Assembly (NCBI GenBank): GCA_025345505.1
Contig: JANVCC010000261.1
Coordinates: 101,182-165,181, forward strand
Length of the DNA: 64,000 bases
Reading direction: 5' to 3'
DNA from: Todiramphus chloris collaris
Taxonomy: Eukaryota; Chordata; Aves; Coraciiformes; Alcedinidae
In this document: positions 57,701-64,000 of the stretch, piece after piece
Position numbering within the stretch: position 1 is the stretch's first letter
How the letters are laid out: each line of letters starts with the position of its first letter
Program-made: the position numbers and the translations under genes
The notes under the pieces: model-generated
The model's input: the letters and a program-made list of their open reading frames with translations, nothing else
What the model was told of the DNA's origin: nothing
Database searches by the model: none

Positions 57701-58151
57701 GCTCTGTAAGTGGATGTGTTAATCTCCTGCATTGTCACCTCCTACAGCAGTTGTGTTTGTGGGGCAGATACCAAAGTCAGCAAAGAAGCTCCAAAGTTCA
57801 GAAAACGGAGAGCTCACAGGAGCAGCCTGCTCCTAGCTGGATTAAAGAAGTTGGATCATGACCATGCAAGATAACACAGGACCTGGTACCAGTATTGTAC
57901 CTGTTATCAGTGCTGAGAGGATTTTCATATTTTCATATTTCATGGATTTAAAGTTGAATTTGGACCAGAATCTGTATTTTTCCAAATAACTTATGCAAAA
58001 GTCATGTTTGTGCTTTGGCTTAGCTCCAACGGTTCCTCGTGGGCACCAGGAACGCACAGCAAATGCATTGCCATCAGCACAGCTTGGGTTGTTACTGACT
58101 TCATTAGGACCAAGATGCTATTAGGGCTCTGTCATCTTTCTAAGTGCACAG
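54782..58151. other. Gene-free stretch
   Basis: No recognised gene. It contains the ATCAT microsatellite at 57576-57618 and a possible ancient repeat scrap near 55400-55450. The 130-codon plus-strand frame at 57147-57539 shows no known family. Confidence 0.45.
57576..57618 (+). repeat. (ATCAT)8 microsatellite
   Basis: Eight perfect ATCAT units (57576-57615) followed by a partial unit. Confidence 0.95.
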
Positions 58152-59345
58152 CTCACAGAATCACAGAACCATTGGAATTGGAAGGTGCCTCTAGAGATCA
58201 CAGAGTCCAACCCCCCCACCACACAGGAGGTTTGCCCAGAGCATACCACACAGGATGGCATTCAAGTGGGTTTGGAATGTCTCCAGAGAAGGAGACTCCT
58301 CTATCTCACTGGGCAGCCTGTCTCAGTGATTCATCAACCTCACAGTAAAGAAGTTTTTCCTCATATTTAGATGAAACCTCCTATTCTCCAGCTTTGCCAG
58401 TTCTCCCTTGTCTTGTCACGGGGTCCATCTCTGTCCTCCTTGCACCTGCCCTGTAGATATTTGTGGACATTGATAAGATACCCTCTCAGTCTTCTCCGGG
58501 CTAAATAGTCCCAGTTCTCAGAACTTTTTCTTATAAGAGAGATGCTCCAGTCACCCAGTCATCTTTGTTGCCCTCTGCTGGACTTTCTCCAGTAGTTCCC
58601 TGCTTCTCCTGAACTGGGGAGACCAGAACTGGACACAGAATTCACCAAGGCAGAATAGTGTGGGAAGATGACATCCCTTGACCCACTGGGCCCACTTTTC
58701 TTAATGCACCTGAGGATACCATCAGCCTTCTTGATCACAAGGGCACATTGCTGGCTCATGGTTAACTTATTGTCTACCAGGACTCCAAGATCCTTCTCAG
58801 GGCTGCTTTCCAGCAGGTCAACTCCTAACCTGTATTGATGCATGGGGTTGTTCCTTTCCAGGTGCAGGATTCTACATTTACCCTTGTTGAACCTCAGTAA
58901 AATCTGCTCTGTCCAACTCTCCAGCCTGTCCAGGTCACGCTGGATGGCAGCACAGCCTCTGGTGTGTCAGCCACTCCTCCCAGTTTTGTATCATCAGCAG
59001 ACTTTCTGGGGTGCACTCACTCTGTGCCTCCTTCCATGTCATTGATGAATATGTTGAACAGGACTGGACCCAGCCTGACCCCTGGGGAACGCTGCTGGCT
59101 ACAGGCCTCCAACTCATCCCTGTACCATTGATCAGGACCCTCTGAGCTCTGTCACTCAACCAGCTCCCAGTCTACCTCACTGTCCACTCATCTAACCCAC
59201 ACTTCAGGAGTTTTCTAATGAGGATGTTATGAGAGAGTGTCAAAACACTTGCTGAAGTCAAGGTAGATGACATGAACTTCTCTCCCCTCATCTAACCAGC
59301 CAATTATGATATCATAGAAGACTATCAGATTAGTCAAGCATGATT
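58152..59345 (-). mobile_element. Longer CR1 LINE fragment
   Basis: The minus-strand CR1 has its 3' end at CTCACAGAATCACAGAACCA and its body extending through the ORF2 C-terminal region (complement of [20 protein letters not shown] near 58760). It reaches the reverse-transcriptase area (complement around 59020-59110). Multiple frameshifts are visible and the element is 5' truncated. Confidence 0.92.
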
Positions 59346-60588
59346 TCCCCTCTCCTCACCCAAATGAATATGTCAAACCCTATAACAAGATAATTTATTT
59401 TGAATAGATATAAAAGTGGAGCTTTGCTGAAATGATTTCCTTTTTTTAAAGCTTGGAGCTAAGATGTAATGAAGTGGGTACTGGGGCAGGCTCAGATGAG
59501 CACCCAACTGTACAGCTAAAGCAACTGGCATTAGGGTCACAGTGTTACCTGGCACATTTGCCAAGACAGGTACACTCTGCTCTCCAAATGCTTACCCATG
59601 TTTAGAGCCTGGCCATGCATCGACTCGCTGCAGCTGTCACTTCTTCTGAAAGATGTTGGACACATCCTGAAATTGGAGGTTGCACTTCCATGTCCCTTTC
59701 CTGCACTCCGAGGCTGTGAGAAGGTCTGAGACCTCACAAAGAGTTACCAGAAAGCACTGTTAGTCAGCAGGAGGCCAGTCCCTGCAGGAGGGGGAAATGA
59801 GAGGTGGCTGCAGTTACGGCCAAGGCTTTGCCAGATGACACTGTTTGGTGACAGCAGCTCAGTTCCTCTCAGGCAAGTTAACGTTTGTTCCTGTGGACAG
59901 CAAATACAGCCAGTTCTCACCCTCGTTCTGGGAAGCACCGAGCTGCTGCTGAATCAGTTACACAAAGATTAATGACACCAGTGGGAAGGGGCAGGGAAGC
60001 AGAGACAGCTCACCCTCATAAAACGAGAAACATGGAGTTAGAAGAATTACAGAAATTATAAAATCCATCTGCACTTTGGAAGGTCCTTCTATCAGCAGAA
60101 CCTGGGAAGTCCTTTCTCCCCAGTAATTCCTCTTCTGTATCATTCAAACCACAGATTCCTTTCTAGAAATGAATTTGGATGGGCCTATATTTCCCTGTGG
60201 TTATTTCTGGATGACTCAAACTTTTCCCTCCCCTTTCCTGTGGGACCAATGGGCTGCATCCACCACCAGCAACGTTTTGCGTTCTTTGTTTTAGTTCTGT
60301 GAAAAAAGTAGTATCTGGGCCAACGGGACATGAAAATGGCTTACAAGTTTCAGCTTGCTTTAATTGCAAACACAAATACTATAAATATGTCAAATACAAG
60401 GCAATAACATAAAGTTAAGTTTTTTGGCTGGATTGAGGGAGGCTTAAAGTGCAAACAGAGCACGTATGGCTTCATAGCACGTTCACTCAGATGTCCTGCC
60501 TTTACCAGAATGTATATTATTGCTTCTATGAAGCATCTTTGCTTTTGTACTGCCACAAACACCCCATGTCTAACGTACATTAACCTGG

Positions 60589-61293
60589 TGTCCTGGTTTG
60601 AGTGAGAACAGAACTAATACTATTCAGTGATTTCATTCTTCATCTCAGTTCTTCTAACCAACTGCACTGTCTGAAGTCAGCATCTGGTTGCACAGGCAGT
60701 GACAGAGTCAGACAGGGTTGGGGTGCAGGCCAAGGCCACTGCTGGGGCTTGTGCCCCAAGCTGGGGGTGCAGAAAGGGAAAAGGGCAGCCAGGACAGGGG
60801 ACCCCAAACTGGCCAGTGAGGGATTCCATCCCATAGATGGCATATTCCATATAAGCTGAGGGATCGGGTGGGTCAAGTCCCAGCTTGGCTCTTCTGGCTT
60901 CTTCTATAGCCAGCATCTGAGGAGGACTCTTTCTGTTCTGCCTTTGATCCTGATTCGTGTGTTCCTAACTCTGGTACCAGAATCCAGCTCCTGCACACAG
61001 CTCCCATCCGCTGCTGGGCCAAGTCTGGGACTGCCCTGGTGCCTGCTCCACGGCATCAGTGGTGATGGGGATGGAATTACCATCAGGGGGGTTGTATTCG
61101 ATACTGGGTTTGTATACATTTGTATATTCATTGTTATTATTATTTTCATTCTCATTAAAGCTGTTCCAGTTGCCTTTCCTGATTGCTAAGTGTCTCTCCC
61201 TTACTCCCTTTCTCTTCCCCTGGGGAGGGAGGGGGGTTAACAGAGAGCGGCTGTTATAGGTCTAAGGGGCCACCCTGACCCTAAGCTGTGACA
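60589..61293 (+). mobile_element. Solo LTR of an avian endogenous retrovirus
   Basis: The 705-bp element begins TGTCCTGGTTTGAGTGAGAA and ends CTAAGCTGTGACA, with terminal TG...CA. It is flanked on both sides by CCTGG (60584-60588 and 61294-61298), a 5-bp target-site duplication. Inside are a TATA-like ATATAAG (60849-60855) and an ATTAAA polyadenylation signal (61154-61159). No gag, pol or env remains next to it, so this is a recombined solo LTR. The 5-bp duplication and termini suggest an ERVL-like (class III) family, by inference. Confidence 0.82.
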
Positions 61294-61299
61294 CCTGGG

Positions 61300-62690
61300 C
61301 ATATCTCCAGCAGGTTCTTGGGACCTGTCTGGTAAGTTCAAGGGAGAGAAGACCACTGTCAGAAGCACCTTTTAGTCTCCAAGCTGGAGAATGTAGCAGT
61401 GCCAGAAGATGCAAGGCTAAGCAATTACTTCTTTACCTTGGTCTTCACCACCAAGATCTCTCAGGCCTTTCTGCCTAGCAGCAGTGTTCAGGGAGAAGGG
61501 GAAGTTAAAAAAGGGTCAAAGAATTGAGTGTTTTCTTGGGAAACCATGATGTATGCAAGCCCATGGAACTAGATAAGGTTTGTCCAAGGGTCGTGAAAGA
61601 GCTAGTTTGTAATTGTAGTATGTCAAGTCACCTTTATCATCTCTGAAAGGTCATGAAGACTGGAGAAAGACTACTGCTGCACCTATCTTCATAGAGGATC
61701 TGGGAAACTACAGGCTAGTAAGCCCCATTTTGGTCTCTGGGAAAATCCTTGAGCAAGTCTCGTTGGCTTCTGAGCAGACTAAGGAGAAGGTGGTGACTAG
61801 GAAGCAAGAGTAATTCAAGCCTGACCAACCTCAGTGTCTTGTGATGAAATGACTGGACCTGAGGATGAGTGGGCAGCAGCAAAGGTCACTTACCTCAATT
61901 GTAGGAACACTTTTGATGCAGTCTCCCACAGCACATTTGTATCCAAGATGGGGTGTTATTGTCAAGATGTGGTAACTGTTAGATGGATGAAAAACTGTCT
62001 CAAAGGATAATGGTTAATGGTTCCTCTCCTCCTTGTCTGGAGACTAGTTACAAGTGAGGTCTATCCTATTTACCCCTCACTAATGACCAGAAGGTCATAC
62101 CCGATGGGTATGCTTTTGTTGAGTCTGCAGATGAAACCAATATGGACAGTGTAGTCACTGTGCTTGGGAGAGTGCTGGGACCTGGGCAGACTGGAGGAGT
62201 GGGGTAGCAGAAATGTTTGAAAATTCAAGAACAAGTGCAGATTTCTGCTTCTGGGGTGGACTAACCTACTGCAATGGGACAGGCTGGGTATTTGCTGCCG
62301 GGGGAGCAGCTGTGCGGGAAGGGCCCTGGGTGCTGTGGAGGTGACAGGAGCAGCGTACCCTGCTGGCTTGGCAGATGGCAGCAGCTTCCTACATGGACAA
62401 CATGGAGCTCGCCTCTTCATAATGGTCCACGGTGGGAGAACAAGAGACAACGGGAATGATTCAGAGCAAGAGATGTTCAGTCATCATATGAGGAGAAACA
62501 TTTTCACCCTGAATAAGTTCAGGCAGGGGCACAGGTTGGCCAGGGAGGCTGTGCAGTCTCTGTCCTTGGAGGTTTTCAAGACCCAATTGGGCAAAGCACT
62601 GAGCAATCTGGTCTGATCTCAAAGCTGACCCTACTTGGAAAAAGGATGCTAGACCACAGACTCCTGAGGTTCCCTCCTACATAAATGACT
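61300..62690 (+). mobile_element. Highly decayed CR1 LINE fragment
   Basis: Reverse-transcriptase remnants are readable despite many indels: CCCCATTTTGGTCTCTGGGA followed by AAATCCTTGAGCAAG (GKILEQ-type), then a YLNCRNTFDAVSHS-like segment near 61885-61930. Near 62470-62620 the ORF2 C-terminus follows (RRNIFTLNKFRQGHRLAREA). The copy is older than the others. Confidence 0.75.
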
Positions 62691-63885
62691 ATGTTAGAAT
62701 TTTGCTATCAAACTGATTTTTATTCTCTAATACTTTTGCATGTATTTTTATATTTGTTTATTTACAAGTGCTTTGACAATATCCATTTAACAAAAAGAAA
62801 ATGGAACTTTATTACACAGGTAGGTATCTCAAGGGGGAAAAATTCCCACATTATGAGCAGACCAGCTGCCTGTTACCAATTTTCAAGTATACTATTTTAA
62901 AAAGTTTAATGCAATACAAAACTAGTGACCCTCGTATACTTTAACCTATAAGCAGCCCTCAGGAACAGTGGTCAGGTGGTGCCTCTTGTGTCTTGGCTTG
63001 TTTTCCTTTGACCAGTAAAAGTTTCTTGCTTACATTGCCTATGGCCCACGGGCTGAGCACAGTGCCTATTGCTGCTCCACGCTTCACACTTCTTCCTGTT
63101 CTTGAGGTTCCCCATCGCCCAAGAAACCACAGAGATCTCCAGCTCATAGGAGAAAAGTTTGAATGACCAGATGTTCATATACTTGTTCTGCAGTTTATGA
63201 TGATTTTGGCATGTTTTGACAAAAAAAAATATAATTTGTTCTGTCAGCGAGCATACCTGGCCTCTTTCGGTGAAGTACAGAGTATTACAAATGGCAGTAT
63301 AAAAACTCTGCAGTTCATAGTTTTGGTTTATAAAGCTGTAGCGGAATCCTTCCCTCCCCACCCCAACTGCCCCTGCAGTCCCAGCAGAGCTGGTGAGTGA
63401 TATGTCTCCGTGCTTTTGCCTTTCTGGGAGGCAGAGAGCTGGCAGCCTGGCTGCGCTGTGAGCAGCCGCAGATGAACTGTTGCCAGAGCACGAGGAGTTT
63501 TTTCAATCCAAATTCTCCGCTGTAGCCTCTGCATTGCAATGGGCTACTGCCCGCCCTTGGTAGCTGGACTTTAAACGGAACCGCCTGGAATAGTCTTCAC
63601 GCGGGACTCTGCAAGCCAGCTGCACGCTCAGCAGTGTCCTCCCGAGCAGAGGAAAGGATGGTCTGTGTTCTGCCCTGGGAGGTCTGAGTGGCTAAGCCTC
63701 TAACACAGCCTGGGAGAGACAGCTGCAGGCTCTAAGAATTACCTGCTCAGATTGGCTTGTAGGTGACTTTACATGGCTCACAGAAAGATACAGATGCACA
63801 GATCACATTTCTCATAAAGTTATTCCCCATTCACTTATTAAACTACCTTCATCTCCATCCACAAGTTTTCTCACATTTGCACTTC
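62691..63885. other. Gene-free stretch
   Basis: AT-rich sequence, then a more GC-rich part at 63340-63740. No exon or RNA gene was recognised. Confidence 0.45.
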
Positions 63886-64000
63886 TGTCCTGGTTTCAGC
63901 TGGGATAGAGCTAATCTTTTCTTTTCTTTTCTTTTCTTTTCTTTTCTTTTCTTTTCTTTTCTTTTCTTTTCTTTTCTTTTCTTTTCTTTTCTTTTCTTTT
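63886..64000 (+). mobile_element. LTR 5' terminus running into window edge
   Basis: TGTCCTGGTTTCAGCTGGGA and TAGAGCTAAT form the typical start of a widespread avian LTR. The sequence then turns into a pentanucleotide array and is cut by the end of the window. Confidence 0.65.
63916..64000 (+). repeat. (CTTTT)17 microsatellite, open to the right
   Basis: Seventeen uninterrupted CTTTT units (85 bases) run to the last base of the window. The true length is unknown. Confidence 0.98.

Overview
The window is vertebrate nuclear DNA, almost certainly from a bird. At least thirteen CR1 LINE fragments, avian-type endogenous-retrovirus LTRs (termini TGTCCTGG / TGTCGTGG), short introns and a CpG-island promoter all point that way. 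The species cannot be named from the sequence. No prokaryotic features, CRISPR arrays or operons are present, and most long open frames are chance frames in GC-rich or repeat DNA.

The left third holds two genes, both on the minus strand. (1) TYMS (thymidylate synthase), exons 1-4, runs from the start codon at 5836 to 1115. Exons 5-7, which would carry the catalytic cysteine, lie beyond the left edge. Its CpG island (about 5300-6650) contains two E2F-type motifs and a G-rich, potentially G-quadruplex tract in the start of intron 1. (2) CLUL1 (clusterin-like 1) has seven coding exons between 22677 and 9370 that join in frame to a complete predicted 461-residue secreted protein. It has a signal peptide and the two five-cysteine clusters typical of clusterins. 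One of its introns appears to use a non-canonical GC-AG splice pair. The tandem order CLUL1 then TYMS on one strand matches the order known at human 18p11.32.

From about 22.7 kb to the right edge (41 kb) I recognise no protein-coding gene. This stretch, probably the upstream intergenic region of CLUL1, contains CR1 fragments (29.5-30.6, 37.5-38.2, 46.05-46.4, 58.15-59.35 and 61.3-62.7 kb), a near-intact solo LTR with a 5-bp target duplication (60589-61293), an inverted relic of the same LTR family (46.4-46.7 kb), further LTR pieces at 40.5 and 54.4 kb, and an LTR start at 63886 that runs into a perfect (CTTTT)17 array at the window edge. Several AT-rich minisatellites and palindromes are also present.

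I found no convincing novel biological system. The points most worth checking are the GC-AG intron and the stop-next-to-donor arrangement in CLUL1, the regulatory architecture of the TYMS CpG island, the LTR pair, and a possible polyadenylated retrocopy or cryptic 3' end inside a CLUL1 intron.
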